This document shows, piece after piece, positions 1 to 9,186 of a stretch of 64,000 nucleotides of DNA. Every line of letters begins with the position of its first letter. Position 1 is the first letter of the stretch. This stretch comes from Leptothrix discophora (GTDB lineage: Bacteria; Pseudomonadota; Gammaproteobacteria; Burkholderiales; Burkholderiaceae_C): positions 682,001 through 746,000 of the forward strand of contig NZ_JAUZEE010000001.1 in the NCBI RefSeq assembly GCF_030705305.1. The letters are read 5' to 3'. The notes beneath the pieces were generated by a model. The model ran no database searches. It was not told the DNA's origin and was given only the letters and a program-made list of their open reading frames with translations. The translations under genes and the position numbers were made by a program.

Positions 1-717
1 GTAGCGGCTCATCGAGCCGGAGATGTCGGCCAACACGACCAGCGGCGCCGGCTCGACGCGCGGGCGTCGCCAGCGCATGTCCCAGACCGAGCCGCCCTGG
101 CGGGCCATCGCCTGCATCGTGGCGCGCCAGTCGGCCCGACCGGGCGCGTGGGCGCGGGCCTGTCGACGCGTCGGCAGCGGCTCGACGAACCGCACCAGCT
201 TGTGCAGCAGCCGTTTGGCGTCGCGCCATTCCTCGGCCGTCATGGTCTCGAAGTCGGTGTGGCGCAGCACCTCCTGCTCGTTCCAGGTCAGCGAGGCATC
301 GATCTGGATCTCGTCCTCGGCCGGCCGGTCCTTCGGCGGCGGCGACGGCGGCTGGGTGTTCGGGAAGAAGGCGGCCGCCAGGCGATGGTGCTCGGGTGGC
401 GGTGGCAACGAGCCGTTCAGGTCGACCTTGGGCAGCAGCAGCGCGCGCATGCGGCCCTCGAGGTCGGGGTTCTTCCAGAAGATGTGGAAGGCCTGGTCGA
501 ACAGCAGGCGGTGTTCGGCCCGGTCGATCAGCGTGGCGCTGAGCGCCGCATGGAAATCGCGCCGGCTCTCCATTCCGCCCAGGCGCAGGGCGGTCAGGGC
601 CAGCTCGATGCGCCCGGTGCCCACCGGGATGCCGGCCGCACGCAGCACGCGGGCGAAGTGCATGACGTTCTCGGCCAGGTGGCCGGCCAGCGCGTCGGCT
701 TGCGGGACAGGCAGCAT
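1..717 (-). CDS. coxE: CoxE-type von Willebrand factor A protein (C-terminus cut by window edge)
   Basis: Open frame from ATG at 717 to the window edge; 239 N-terminal residues are present. It starts MLPVPQADALAGHL and continues with FARVLRAAGIPVGTGR, the usual start of CoxE/VWA-containing proteins. The last visible residues are VLADISGSMSRY, the MIDAS metal-binding D-x-S-x-S motif of the VWA domain, so the fold's remainder (about 160 residues in the family) lies outside. It begins 10 bases after the MoxR ATPase stop, as in cox operons where CoxD (MoxR) and CoxE together mature the Mo-Cu active site or assist assembly. It was absent from simple ORF calls only because it runs off the edge. Confidence 0.9.
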   Translation of the reverse strand, partial: MLPVPQADALAGHLAENVMHFARVLRAAGIPVGTGRIELALTALRLGGMESRRDFHAALSATLIDRAEHRLLFDQAFHIFWKNPDLEGRMRALLLPKVDLNGSLPPPPEHHRLAAAFFPNTQPPSPPPKDRPAEDEIQIDASLTWNEQEVLRHTDFETMTAEEWRDAKRLLHKLVRFVEPLPTRRQARAHAPGRADWRATMQAMARQGGSVWDMRWRRPRVEPAPLVVLADISGSMSRY

Positions 718-727
718 GGCGCGACGC

Positions 728-1762
728 TCAGGCCCGCGCCGCTTCCTGCAGGCCGCGGGCGGCCACGCGGGCTTCCTCCAGCAGGCGGGCGGCTTCGCTG
801 CCCTGCACGCGCTGGATGTCGTCCTGGTACTTCAGCAGCACGCCCAGGGTCTGCTGGACGAGTTCGGGGTCCAGCACCATCGCGTCGAGTTCCAGCAGCG
901 CGCGGCTCCATTCCAGCGTCTCGGCGATGCCGGGCAGCTTGTAGAGGTCGAGCTTGCGCAGGCCCTGGATGAAGGCGACGATCTCGCGCGCCAGCTCGCG
1001 GCCGATCCTGGGCAGGCGGGCCTCGAGGATCTGCAGTTCGCGCTTGACGGTCGGGAAATCGACCCAGTGGTAGAGGCAGCGGCGCTTGACCGCGTCGTGG
1101 ATCTCGCGGGTGCGGTTGGACGTCAGCACGACGATCGGAGGCTCCTTGGCCTGCACCGTGCCGAGTTCGGGAATCGTGATCTGGAAGTCCGACAGGACCT
1201 CCAGCAGGAAGGCCTCGAAGGGCTCGTCGGCCCGGTCGAGTTCGTCGATCAGCAGCACCGGCGCGACCGGGTTGGCCGGGTCGATGGCCTGCAGCAGCGC
1301 GCGCTTGATCAGGAAGCGCGACGAGAAGAGATCGGCGGCCAGCGCATCGCGGTCGGCAGGCCGGCCCTGTCCGCCCTGGGTGCCGGCTTCGGCCAGGCGG
1401 ATCTCCATCATCTGGCGGGCGTAGTTCCATTCGTAGGCCGCGCCGGCTAGGTCCAGGCCCTCGTGGCACTGCAGCCGGATCAGCGGCCGACCCAGCATCG
1501 TCGCCAGGGTCTTGGCGATCTCGGTCTTGCCGGTGCCCGGCTCGCCTTCCAGCAGCACCGGACGCTGGAGCTTGAGGGCGAGGTAGATCACCGTGGCGAG
1601 CGAGCGTTCGGGCACATAGCCCAGCGCGAGCAGGCAGGCCTGCGTGTCGTCGATGCTGCTGGGCAGCATGCCGACGGGGCTGCGGCCCAGCCGGTCGGCC
1701 AGGTTGCCCGGGCCGTTCAGGCCGATCGGTCCGCCCGCATCGCTCACCACGGTGTCGTTCAT
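728..1762 (-). CDS. coxD: MoxR-family AAA+ ATPase (CoxD-like)
   Basis: A 344-residue MoxR/CoxD AAA+ ATPase. Walker A is GEPGTGKT at residues 73-80; Walker B is VLLIDELDRAD, followed by the sensor-1 stretch VVLTSNRTREIHDA. In Oligotropha, CoxD works with the VWA protein CoxE as a chaperone pair to complete the CO dehydrogenase active site; the VWA partner is encoded directly downstream here. The gene lies 13 bases after coxM in a same-strand operon coxS-L-M-D-E. The N-terminal 30 residues are Gly/Pro-rich and less conserved, so an internal start (for example the Met near residue 32) is possible. Function as a maturation ATPase is inferred from family and position. Confidence 0.9.
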   Translation of the reverse strand: MNDTVVSDAGGPIGLNGPGNLADRLGRSPVGMLPSSIDDTQACLLALGYVPERSLATVIYLALKLQRPVLLEGEPGTGKTEIAKTLATMLGRPLIRLQCHEGLDLAGAAYEWNYARQMMEIRLAEAGTQGGQGRPADRDALAADLFSSRFLIKRALLQAIDPANPVAPVLLIDELDRADEPFEAFLLEVLSDFQITIPELGTVQAKEPPIVVLTSNRTREIHDAVKRRCLYHWVDFPTVKRELQILEARLPRIGRELAREIVAFIQGLRKLDLYKLPGIAETLEWSRALLELDAMVLDPELVQQTLGVLLKYQDDIQRVQGSEAARLLEEARVAARGLQEAARA

Positions 1763-1775
1763 CGCGGCTCCGGAC

Positions 1776-2564
1776 TCAGGCGGCCGCGACGGCGCGCGAG
1801 GCCAGCACCGGGATCAGCGCGGCGCGGTACTCGGCCGAGCCGTGCAGGTCGCCGTTCAGGCCGTCGGCGGGGACGCTGACGCCCGAGGCCGCCGCCGCCG
1901 ACCAGTCGGCCGCCAGCGCGGCCTCGATGTCGGTGGCGCGGAACACGCACGCACCGGCACCGGTGACCGCCACGCGGGTGCCTTGCGGGCCCTGGCTGAC
2001 GAACACGCCGACGATCGAGAAGCGCGAGGCCGGTTGCTTGAACTTCTGCCATGCGGCCTTGGCCGGGATCGGGAAGCTCACCGAGGTGATGACCTCGCCG
2101 GCTTGCAGCGCCGTCTCGTACAGGCCGACGAAGAAGTCGTCGGCGGCGATGCTGCGGCGGTCGGTGTGGACCGTCGCGCCCAGGCCCAGCACGGCGGCCG
2201 GATAGCAGGCTGCCGGGTCGTTGTTGGCCAGGCTGCCGCCGATGGTGCCGCGGTTGCGGACCTGGCGATCGCCAATGCGGCTGGCCAGGTCGGCCAGCGC
2301 GGGTATGGCCTTCTGGACCTCGGCCGAAGCCGCGACCGTGGCGTGGGTGGTCATCGCGCCGAGGGTGACGCTGCCATCGGCGACGCGGATGCCGCGCAGG
2401 TCGGCCAGCGCGCCGAGGTCGACCAGCGCCGCGGGCGCGGCCAGGCCGAGCTTCATCGAGGCCAGCAGCGACTGGCCGCCGGCAACGATCTTGGCGTCAT
2501 CGGCTGCGGCCGCGCGGGCGGCGTCGGCCACGGAGGACGGGGTGTGGTACGCGAATGCTTGCAT
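1776..2564 (-). CDS. coxM: FAD-binding medium subunit, CO dehydrogenase/xanthine dehydrogenase family
   Basis: 262 residues, slightly shorter than typical CoxM (about 290). It shows the two FAD pyrophosphate-binding segments of this family: AGGQSLL near residues 28-34 and TIGGS at 107-111, followed by NNDPAA. It would pass electrons from the Mo site and the 2Fe-2S clusters to the respiratory chain through FAD. It sits between coxL (upstream) and the MoxR gene. Because CoxL carries the form-II active-site loop, the substrate of the complex need not be CO. Confidence 0.92.
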   Translation of the reverse strand: MQAFAYHTPSSVADAARAAAADDAKIVAGGQSLLASMKLGLAAPAALVDLGALADLRGIRVADGSVTLGAMTTHATVAASAEVQKAIPALADLASRIGDRQVRNRGTIGGSLANNDPAACYPAAVLGLGATVHTDRRSIAADDFFVGLYETALQAGEVITSVSFPIPAKAAWQKFKQPASRFSIVGVFVSQGPQGTRVAVTGAGACVFRATDIEAALAADWSAAAASGVSVPADGLNGDLHGSAEYRAALIPVLASRAVAAA

Positions 2565-2591
2565 GGGGTTGTCTCCTGTCGTCCTCGGGAC

Positions 2592-4943
2592 TCAGTTCGC
2601 GCCGCGGGCGGCTTGCCAGACGGCGTAAGGCGTCGCGGGCATCGGCACGTCCTTGACGCCCAGGGCATCGCAGACCGCGTTGATGACCGCCGGTGGCGTG
2701 CCGATGGCACCGGCCTCGCCGCAGCCCTTCACGCCCAGCGGGTTGTGGGTGCAGGGCGTGCCCTTGGCGGTCTCGACCATCAGGCTGGGCAGGTCGTCGG
2801 CGCGCGGCATGGCGTAGTCCATGTAGCTGCCGGTCAGCAGCTGGCCGGTTTCCTCGTCGTAGATGGCGTGCTCGAGCAGCGCCTGGCCCACGCCCTGGGC
2901 GATGCCGCCATGCACCTGACCCTCGACGATCATCGGGTTGACGACGTTGCCGAAGTCGTCCACCGCCGTGAAGCGGTCGATCCGGGTGGTGCCGGTCGCG
3001 GGGTCGATCTCGACCTCGCAGATGTAGGCGCCGGCCGGGTAGGTGAAGTTGCTCGGATCGTAGAACGCGTTCTCGTTCAGGCCCGGCTCCAGCTTGTCGT
3101 GCGGGAAGTTGTGCGGCACGTAGGCCGTCAGCGACACCTGCGCGAAGGGGATGGACTTGTCGGTGCCGGCGACCTTGAAGTTGCCGTTCTCGAAGACCAC
3201 GTCGGTGTCGGCCGCTTCCATCAGGTGGGCCGCGATCTTCTTGCCCTTGGCGATCACCTTGTCCAGCGCCTTGACGATGGCGGTGCCGCCCACGGCCAGC
3301 GAGCGCGAACCGTAGGTGCCCATGCCGAACAGCACCTTGCTGGTGTCGCCGTGGACGATGTCGATGTCGTCCATCGGGATGCCGAGCTTCTCGGCCACGA
3401 CCTGCGCGAAGGTCGTCTCGTGGCCCTGGCCATGGCTGTGCGAGCCGGTGAACACCGTGACCTTGCCGGTCGGGTGGACACGCACCTCGCCGGCCTCGAA
3501 CAGGCCGGCACGGGCGCCGAGCGCGCCAGCGACGGCCGACGGCGCGATGCCGCAGGCCTCGATGTAGCAGCTGTGGCCCAGGCCGCGCTTGAGGCCCTTG
3601 GCCTCGGAGGCCGCACGGCGCGCGGCGAAGCCGGCCACGTCCGCCAGTTCCTCGGCGCGCTTCAGGGTGGCGAAGAAGTCGCCGGTGTCGTAGGTCAGGC
3701 CGACCGGCGAGGCGTACGGGAACTCGGTGATGAAGTTGCGGCGCCGCAGCTCGGCCGGTGCGATGCCCATCTCCTTGGCGGCCGTCTCGACGATGCGCTC
3801 GAGCAGGTAGGTCGCCTCCGGACGGCCGGCGCCGCGGTAGGCGTCGACCGGCGAGGTGTTGGTGAACACCGCGTTGATCTCGGCGTAGATCTTGGGCGTC
3901 CGGTACTGGCCGGCCAGCAGCGTGGCGTGCAGGATGGTCGGGATGCAGGTCGAGAAGGTCGACAGGTAGGCGCCCAGGTTGGCCGTGGTCGTGGCACGCA
4001 GCGCCAGGAAGTGGCCGTCCTTGTCCAGGGCCAGCTCGGCCAGCGAGTCGTGGTCACGGCCGTGCGCGTCCGACAGGAAGGCCTCGCCCCGCTCGCAGGT
4101 CCACTTGATCGGGCGGTTGACCTGCTTGGAGGCCCAGACCAGCGCGGTCTCCTCGCCGTACAGGTAGATCTTGGCGCCGAAGCCGCCGCCGACATCCGGG
4201 GCCACCACGCGCATCTTGTGCTCGGGAATGCCCAGCACGAAGGCGCACATCAGCAGGCGCTCGACGTGCGGGTTCTGGTTGCTGACGTAGAGCGTGTAGT
4301 GGTCGTCCGCACGGCTGTACGACGCGTTGGCCGCACGCGGCTCCATCGGGTTGGGCGCCAGGCGGTTGTTCTTGAACTTCAGCGTGGTGACGTGGGCGGC
4401 GGTCTTGAACGCCTCGGTCACGCCGTCCTTGTCGCCGATGCCCCAGAGGTAGCACTGGTTGTTCGGTGCCTCGTCGTGCACGGCGGCCGGCGCGGTCAGC
4501 GCCTTGGCCGGGGTGATGACGGGGGTCAGCTCCTCGTACTCGACCTCGATCAGCTCGGCCGCGGCCTTGGCCTGGTCCAGCGTCTCGGCCACGACCAGCG
4601 CGACGCGGTCGCCGACGTAGCGCACCTTGCCGTCGGCCAGCACCGGATGCTTGGGCTCCTTCATCGGCGAGCCGTCGATGTTGTTGATCAGCCAGCCGCA
4701 GGGCAGGCCGCCGACGGCCTTGAAGTGCTCGCCGGTGAACACGCCGACGACGCCCGGTGCGGCGGCTGCCGCGGCGGTGTCGACCTTCAGCAGGCGGGCG
4801 TGCGCATACGGCGAGCGCAGGAAGTAGCCAAAGGTCTGGCCAGGCAGGGTGATGTCGTCGGTGTACTGGCCGCGACCGGTCAGGAAACGTGCGTCTTCAC
4901 GACGGACGACCGACTGACCGATGAATCCTTGACGTGCGTTCAT
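2592..4943 (-). CDS. coxL: Molybdopterin-binding large subunit, form-II CO dehydrogenase-like
   Basis: 783 residues, full length for CoxL. GGGFGAK at 252-258 and the C-terminal [10 protein letters not shown] segment, carrying the conserved base Glu, mark the molybdopterin domain. The active-site loop reads AYRGAGR (368-374), the form-II signature. Form-I (validated CO-oxidising) enzymes instead carry AYxCSFR, with the Cys that binds Cu. Lack of that Cys makes CO oxidation uncertain; another small molecule may be the substrate. Gene order S-L-M is typical of form II and unlike the M-S-L order of Oligotropha form I. The operon is headed by a candidate ModE-like operator at 5598-5617. Confidence 0.93.
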   Translation of the reverse strand: MNARQGFIGQSVVRREDARFLTGRGQYTDDITLPGQTFGYFLRSPYAHARLLKVDTAAAAAAPGVVGVFTGEHFKAVGGLPCGWLINNIDGSPMKEPKHPVLADGKVRYVGDRVALVVAETLDQAKAAAELIEVEYEELTPVITPAKALTAPAAVHDEAPNNQCYLWGIGDKDGVTEAFKTAAHVTTLKFKNNRLAPNPMEPRAANASYSRADDHYTLYVSNQNPHVERLLMCAFVLGIPEHKMRVVAPDVGGGFGAKIYLYGEETALVWASKQVNRPIKWTCERGEAFLSDAHGRDHDSLAELALDKDGHFLALRATTTANLGAYLSTFSTCIPTILHATLLAGQYRTPKIYAEINAVFTNTSPVDAYRGAGRPEATYLLERIVETAAKEMGIAPAELRRRNFITEFPYASPVGLTYDTGDFFATLKRAEELADVAGFAARRAASEAKGLKRGLGHSCYIEACGIAPSAVAGALGARAGLFEAGEVRVHPTGKVTVFTGSHSHGQGHETTFAQVVAEKLGIPMDDIDIVHGDTSKVLFGMGTYGSRSLAVGGTAIVKALDKVIAKGKKIAAHLMEAADTDVVFENGNFKVAGTDKSIPFAQVSLTAYVPHNFPHDKLEPGLNENAFYDPSNFTYPAGAYICEVEIDPATGTTRIDRFTAVDDFGNVVNPMIVEGQVHGGIAQGVGQALLEHAIYDEETGQLLTGSYMDYAMPRADDLPSLMVETAKGTPCTHNPLGVKGCGEAGAIGTPPAVINAVCDALGVKDVPMPATPYAVWQAARGAN

Positions 4944-4997
4944 GCAATGTGCTCCGGTGGATGTCGACTGGGTTGTTCCGTGGCGGATCAGGCCGGG

Positions 4998-5468
4998 TCA
5001 GGCCTTCATCGCCTCGGCGCCCACGAACACCGCCTTGACGATGTTCTGGTAACCGGTGCAGCGGCAGAGGTTGCCTTCCAGGGCCTCGCGGACCTGCGCA
5101 TCGCTGTGGCAGCCGTGGTGCTGCACCAGGTCGACCGCGCTCATCACCATGCCCGGGGTGCAGAAGCCGCACTGCAGGCCGTGGCACTGGTTGAAGGCGG
5201 CCTGCATCGGGTGCAGCGTGCCGTCGGCGGCGGCCAGGCCCTCGATGGTGGTGACCTGCTTGCCGGCGGCCTGGGCGGCCAGCATGGCGCAGCTCTTCAC
5301 CGCGCGGCCGTCGACGTGCACGGTGCAGGCACCGCACTGCGAGGTGTCGCAACCGACGTGGGTCCCGGTCAGCTGCAGCGTCTCGCGGATGAACTGGACC
5401 AGCAGGGTCTGAGGCTCAACGTCGCGCGTCACGTCGCGGCCGTTGACCTGAAGGGTGATCGTCGTCAT
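4998..5468 (-). CDS. coxS: 2Fe-2S small subunit, CO dehydrogenase family
   Basis: 156 residues with the two 2Fe-2S motifs of the xanthine oxidase family. The plant-ferredoxin-type cluster has Cys at 40, 45, 48 and 60; the helical-domain cluster has CGFC at 100-103 and CRC at 135-137. It relays electrons from the Mo subunit to the FAD subunit. It is the first gene of the cox-like operon, 54 bases ahead of coxL. The ATG at 5468 follows a GGAGACACCCCC stretch that provides a ribosome-binding site. The 305-base region upstream is shared with the divergent XdhC gene. Confidence 0.95.
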   Translation of the reverse strand: MTTITLQVNGRDVTRDVEPQTLLVQFIRETLQLTGTHVGCDTSQCGACTVHVDGRAVKSCAMLAAQAAGKQVTTIEGLAAADGTLHPMQAAFNQCHGLQCGFCTPGMVMSAVDLVQHHGCHSDAQVREALEGNLCRCTGYQNIVKAVFVGAEAMKA

Positions 5469-5595
5469 GGGGGTGTCTCCTCGTGGGTCTGGTGGTCGAC
5501 CGACCTTCCGCGGGCGCGCTGCGACACCCCTTTCCGGCCTTCAACTCGAGGCGCATCCTATGCAGCACGGGCGTTCGCATCCGCCTGTCGCGATT

Positions 5596-5645
5596 CCCTA
5601 TGAAGCGCCGCGCATAGCACGCGCTCGGCAAGGCCCTTCATAGGG
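5596..5645. repeat. Long-spaced inverted repeat in the coxS/xdhC divergent promoter
   Basis: Arms CCCTATGAAG (5596-5605) and CTTCATAGGG (5636-5645) are perfect 10-base inverted copies with 30 bases between them. A related direct copy, CCTATGCAG, lies at 5557-5565, exactly 40 bases before CCTATGAAG. The left arm overlaps the operator candidate at 5598-5617. Apart from these elements, nothing else recognisable was found in the 5469-5773 gap. Confidence 0.55.
5598..5617. promoter_or_regulatory. Candidate ModE-like operator, cox operon (CTATG-N10-CATAG)
   Basis: CTATG at 5598-5602 and CATAG at 5613-5617 are separated by exactly 10 bases. The same geometry occurs upstream of the aor operon and between tupB and moeA. 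It lies 130 bases from the coxS start and 157 from xdhC. The overall length and dyad resemble ModE (Mo-box) operators. Binding is inferred, not shown. Confidence 0.6.
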
Positions 5646-5773
5646 GTAGAAGAGACGTCGGCGACAACATGACGCCGCAGTAAGGTGCAACCCGCGCCCT
5701 CCGTACCCTCTGCCGCGATTCTTCGGCAGCGCGCCCCGCGCCGCCTGACCCCCGACCTCAGCCCCGACACGCC

Positions 5774-6778
5774 ATGGACAACATCGACCTCCAGATCCTT
5801 CGCCAGGTGCAGAACTGGCGCGCCTCAGGACACCGCGTGGTGCTGGGCACGATCATCCGGACCTGGGGCTCGGCGCCGCGCCCGATCGGCTCGGTCGTGG
5901 CGGTGCGCGACGACGGCCAGATCGCCGGCTCGGTCTCCGGCGGCTGCATCGAGGACGACCTGATCGAGCGTGTCCGCGAGGGCGCGCTGCTGGCCGACAC
6001 CCCGCGCACCGTGCGCTACGGCGTCTCCGGCGACGAGGCCGCGCGCTTCGGCCTGCCCTGCGGCGGCACGATCGAGCTGGTGCTGGAGCCGGTGCTGCCG
6101 CACAGCGGCATCGAGGTCCTGCTCGAACGCCTGGCCAGCGGCCGCCGGGTGCGTCGCACGCTCGACTTCCTCACCGGCGCGGTCACGCTGACCGAGGCCG
6201 AGCCGGGCGACACGCTGACCTTCGACGGCCAGACGCTGGTCAGCACGCATGGCCCGGGCTGGCGCCTGATCGTCATCGGTGCCGGCCAGATGACGCAGTT
6301 CCTGGCCGAGATGGGCCGGGCGCTCGACTACCAGGTCTTCATCATCGACCCGCGCCCCGAGTACGCCGACGGCTTCGAGGTCGCCGGCTGCCAGCTCGTG
6401 CGCGAGATGCCCGACGACGCGCTGGTGGCGCTGTCGCTGGACGCGCACTGCGCCGTCATCGCCCTGACCCACGACCCCAAGCTCGACGACCTGGCGCTGA
6501 TGGAGGCGCTGCGCTCGCCGGCCTTCTACGTCGGCGCGATCGGCTCGCGCCTGAACCAGGCCAAGCGCAAGCAGCGCCTCGGCGAGCACTTCGGCCTGAC
6601 CGAGGCCGAACTCGGCCGCCTGCACGGCCCGGTCGGCATCAAGAACGGTGCCCGCACGCCGCCGGAAATCGCGGTGGCCATCCTGGCCGAGGTGACCGGC
6701 GTGCGCTACGGCTACCGCATCCCCGAACCCGTCTCGGTCGGCGGTGCGGCGGGTGTCGAGGCCGGTTGCATGGCCTGA
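5774..6778 (+). CDS. XdhC/CoxI family molybdenum-enzyme maturation protein
   Basis: 334 residues of the XdhC/CoxI/CoxF family. The N-terminal XdhC domain contains the conserved GSAPRPIGS and SVSGGCIED segments and a Cys in GLPCGGTIEL. The C-terminal half is Rossmann-like (VIGAGQMTQFLAEMG, then YVGAIGSRLN). Members bind sulfurated Mo cofactor and help insert it into xanthine dehydrogenase-family enzymes. It is divergent from coxSLM and shares its control region, so its likely client is that enzyme. Whether it is CoxI or CoxF in the Oligotropha sense cannot be settled by eye, so no symbol is given. Confidence 0.9.
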   Translation: MDNIDLQILRQVQNWRASGHRVVLGTIIRTWGSAPRPIGSVVAVRDDGQIAGSVSGGCIEDDLIERVREGALLADTPRTVRYGVSGDEAARFGLPCGGTIELVLEPVLPHSGIEVLLERLASGRRVRRTLDFLTGAVTLTEAEPGDTLTFDGQTLVSTHGPGWRLIVIGAGQMTQFLAEMGRALDYQVFIIDPRPEYADGFEVAGCQLVREMPDDALVALSLDAHCAVIALTHDPKLDDLALMEALRSPAFYVGAIGSRLNQAKRKQRLGEHFGLTEAELGRLHGPVGIKNGARTPPEIAVAILAEVTGVRYGYRIPEPVSVGGAAGVEAGCMA

Positions 6779-6823
6779 TGGCCAGCACCGGCGGCCGGTC
6801 GACCCGGCGCCGGGCCGCACCGC

Positions 6824-6840
6824 TGTCCCGCGTTGGAACA
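6824..6840. promoter_or_regulatory. Candidate activator dyad upstream of pqqU (TGTCCC-N5-GGAACA)
   Basis: TGTCCC at 6824-6829 and GGAACA at 6835-6840 form a near-dyad. A matching TGTCAC-N5-GGAACA is found at 47837-47853, between the AcoR-like activator and pedF. A weaker copy, TGCTCC-N5-GAACGA, follows within 25 bases. No convincing sigma-54 -24/-12 element was found between here and the pqqU start at 7023. Confidence 0.4.
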
Positions 6841-7022
6841 CGTCGACTGCTCCAGCGTGAACGATCGGTTCCAGAGGCCGCGCTGTCCGCCGCGGCTGCG
6901 GTCGACCTGTCGCCCGCGTGACGGTGTCCGAGCGGGTTAATGCGAACTGGCCGCAGCCGGCTGGCCTCGCGAACATTCGACTCGCTCGCTCAAGGTCATC
7001 CGCACCTTCGATCCCACACGCC

Positions 7023-9179
7023 ATGACACATCCGATGCCCACGCACCCGCTCTCCCGTCCCCGCCTGTCGCCGCTGACCCTGGCCGTTCACGCCACGCTG
7101 GCGCTGTCCGCGGCCGCGACGCTGCCGGTTGCCCAGGCCCAGGAGGCCGAACGCCTGGAAAGCGTCGTCATCACCGGCTCGACCCGCGAACAGAAGCTGG
7201 TCGACGCGCCCTACGCGATCAGCGCCGTCGGCAGCGAGGCGCTGCGCGCAGCCGGCCCGATGGTCAACCTGTCCGAGGCCCTGCAATCGGTGCCCGGCCT
7301 GGTGGTCGCCAACCGCAACAACTACGCCCAGGACCTGCAGATCAGCTCGCGCGGCTTCGGCGCCCGCGCCGGCTTCGGCGTGCGCGGCATGCGCCTGTAC
7401 GCCGACGGCATCCCGGCGACGATGCCGGACGGCCAAGGTCAGGTGGCGCATTTCGACCTGGCGGGCGCGGATCGGGTGGAGGTGCTTCGGGGGCCGTTCT
7501 CGGCGCTGTATGGCAACAGCTCGGGCGGCGTCATCGCGGCGTGGTCCAAGCCCGTGCGTGATCGCAGCTTCGAGGTCGGCGTCGACGCCGGCAGCTCCGG
7601 CCTGCGCCAACAGCGCGTGGCGTTCCAGTCACCGTTCGACGGCGGCTTCTCGATCGCGGCCAACTTCTCCAGCTTCGAGATCGACGGCTTCCGCCCGCAG
7701 AGCGACGCCGACCGACGCCTCGCCAACATCCGCCTGGGCTGGGTGGGCGAGGACGACCGCGTCACGCTCGCCATCAGCGACCAGCATCAGCGTGCCAACG
7801 ACCCACTCGGCCTGACGCGCACCCTCTTTAACCAGAATCCAGACCAGACTGCGGTCCAGGCCACGAACTTCAAGACCCGCAAGACCATCGACCAGACGCA
7901 GGCCGGCCTGAGCTGGCTGCACCAGATCGGCGGCGACAGCGCCTTGCAGTCGACCCAGGTCAGCACCTACATGGGGGAGCGGTCGGTCTTCCAGATGTTG
8001 TCGACGACGGTGGGTGCGCAGGCGCCAGCCTCAAGCGGCGGCGGCGTCATCGACTTCGATCGTCGCTACGCCGGCATTGACGGACGCCTCAACTGGAAGC
8101 TAGGCGACGGCGATTTGGTGACGGGCTTCAACCTTGAACAGCAACGTGACGACCGCAAGGGCTACGAGAACTTCACCAGCAATCCGACCGTCACCGGCGT
8201 TGTCGGCACGTTGCGGCGCGACGAAACCAACAAGGCCATGTCGCGCGAGGCGTATGCCCAGTACGAGTTGCCGCTTGCTCCCCATTGGCAGGTGATCGCC
8301 GGCGTGCGAACCGGCAAGGTCCGCCTGTCCAATGACGATCACTACGTCGTCCTCAACCCGGACGACAGCGGCTCGCTGGACTTCAGCTACACCAACCCCG
8401 TTTTCGGTCTGCGCTGGCAGCCCGACCAGACCTTGACACTGCACGCCAGCGTATCGCGCGGATACGAGTCGCCGACGCTCGGCGAAGTGGCCTACAGCGT
8501 GGACGCGCAGGGCAGCCCGACGACTGGCTTCAACAAGGCGCTTTCGGCACAGAGCAGCCGGCAACTGGAACTGGGTGCCAAGTGGCGTCCGACGCAGGAC
8601 TACGCGATCGACGCGGCAGTCTTCAGCATCGCCACCAGCAACGAGATCGGCGTGAACACGAACTCGGGTGGCCGCAGCACGTTCAAGAATGTTGGCGACA
8701 CCTTGCGGCAGGGCTTCGAGCTGTCGCAGCGCTGGCGTCACAGCCCCAACCTTCGCGGCCAGCTGGCCTTGACCGTGCTTAACGCGAGCTACCGCACCGG
8801 TGCTATCGATGGCAACAAGATCGCCGGCACGCAGCCATCCAGCCTGTTCGCGGAGATCGCCTGGAAGACCTGGCCGGGTGGCGAATGGGGCTTCGAGGTC
8901 CGCGGTCAGGGTCGAACCGCACTGAACGACAGCAACCAGGACTCGCCCGGCACGGCTGGCGGCGGCTTCGCGGCCGGCTGGGGCATCGCCAACTTGCGTT
9001 ACCTGCATACCTGGGACATCGGCAATGACGCCAAGCTGGAACTTCTGACGCGCGGCGACAACCTGGCTGACCGGCGCTACGCCGGCAGCGTGATCGTGTC
9101 GGAAGCCCAGCAGCGTTATTTCGAGCCGGCCCCCGGCCGCAGCGGCCTCGTCTCCCTGCGCTACCTCCGCAAGTTCTGA
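7023..9179 (+). CDS. pqqU: TonB-dependent outer-membrane receptor, PqqU/YncD type (PQQ uptake)
   Basis: 718 residues: signal peptide ending near PVAQAQ, plug domain, 22-strand barrel. From memory it shares unusually long identities with E. coli YncD (PqqU), the receptor for pyrroloquinoline quinone. Examples are NLSEALQSVPGL, NYAQDLQ, RGFGAR, YADGIPATMPDGQGQ and RGPFSALYGNSSGGVI in the plug, KGYENF in the barrel, and GSVIVSE with YFEPAPGR near the end. The ATG at 7023 gives a normal signal peptide; 7038 is an alternative. It is followed within 8 bases by two quinoprotein-relay genes, which supports a role in acquiring PQQ for periplasmic dehydrogenases. Confidence 0.88.
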   Translation: MTHPMPTHPLSRPRLSPLTLAVHATLALSAAATLPVAQAQEAERLESVVITGSTREQKLVDAPYAISAVGSEALRAAGPMVNLSEALQSVPGLVVANRNNYAQDLQISSRGFGARAGFGVRGMRLYADGIPATMPDGQGQVAHFDLAGADRVEVLRGPFSALYGNSSGGVIAAWSKPVRDRSFEVGVDAGSSGLRQQRVAFQSPFDGGFSIAANFSSFEIDGFRPQSDADRRLANIRLGWVGEDDRVTLAISDQHQRANDPLGLTRTLFNQNPDQTAVQATNFKTRKTIDQTQAGLSWLHQIGGDSALQSTQVSTYMGERSVFQMLSTTVGAQAPASSGGGVIDFDRRYAGIDGRLNWKLGDGDLVTGFNLEQQRDDRKGYENFTSNPTVTGVVGTLRRDETNKAMSREAYAQYELPLAPHWQVIAGVRTGKVRLSNDDHYVVLNPDDSGSLDFSYTNPVFGLRWQPDQTLTLHASVSRGYESPTLGEVAYSVDAQGSPTTGFNKALSAQSSRQLELGAKWRPTQDYAIDAAVFSIATSNEIGVNTNSGGRSTFKNVGDTLRQGFELSQRWRHSPNLRGQLALTVLNASYRTGAIDGNKIAGTQPSSLFAEIAWKTWPGGEWGFEVRGQGRTALNDSNQDSPGTAGGGFAAGWGIANLRYLHTWDIGNDAKLELLTRGDNLADRRYAGSVIVSEAQQRYFEPAPGRSGLVSLRYLRKF

Positions 9180-9186
9180 CCCGCCC

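Noticed and set aside
1644-5603. A 1319-residue open frame on the plus strand
   Set aside because: It is antisense to coxM, coxL and coxS, which have clear family motifs. GC-rich third positions create long open antisense frames.
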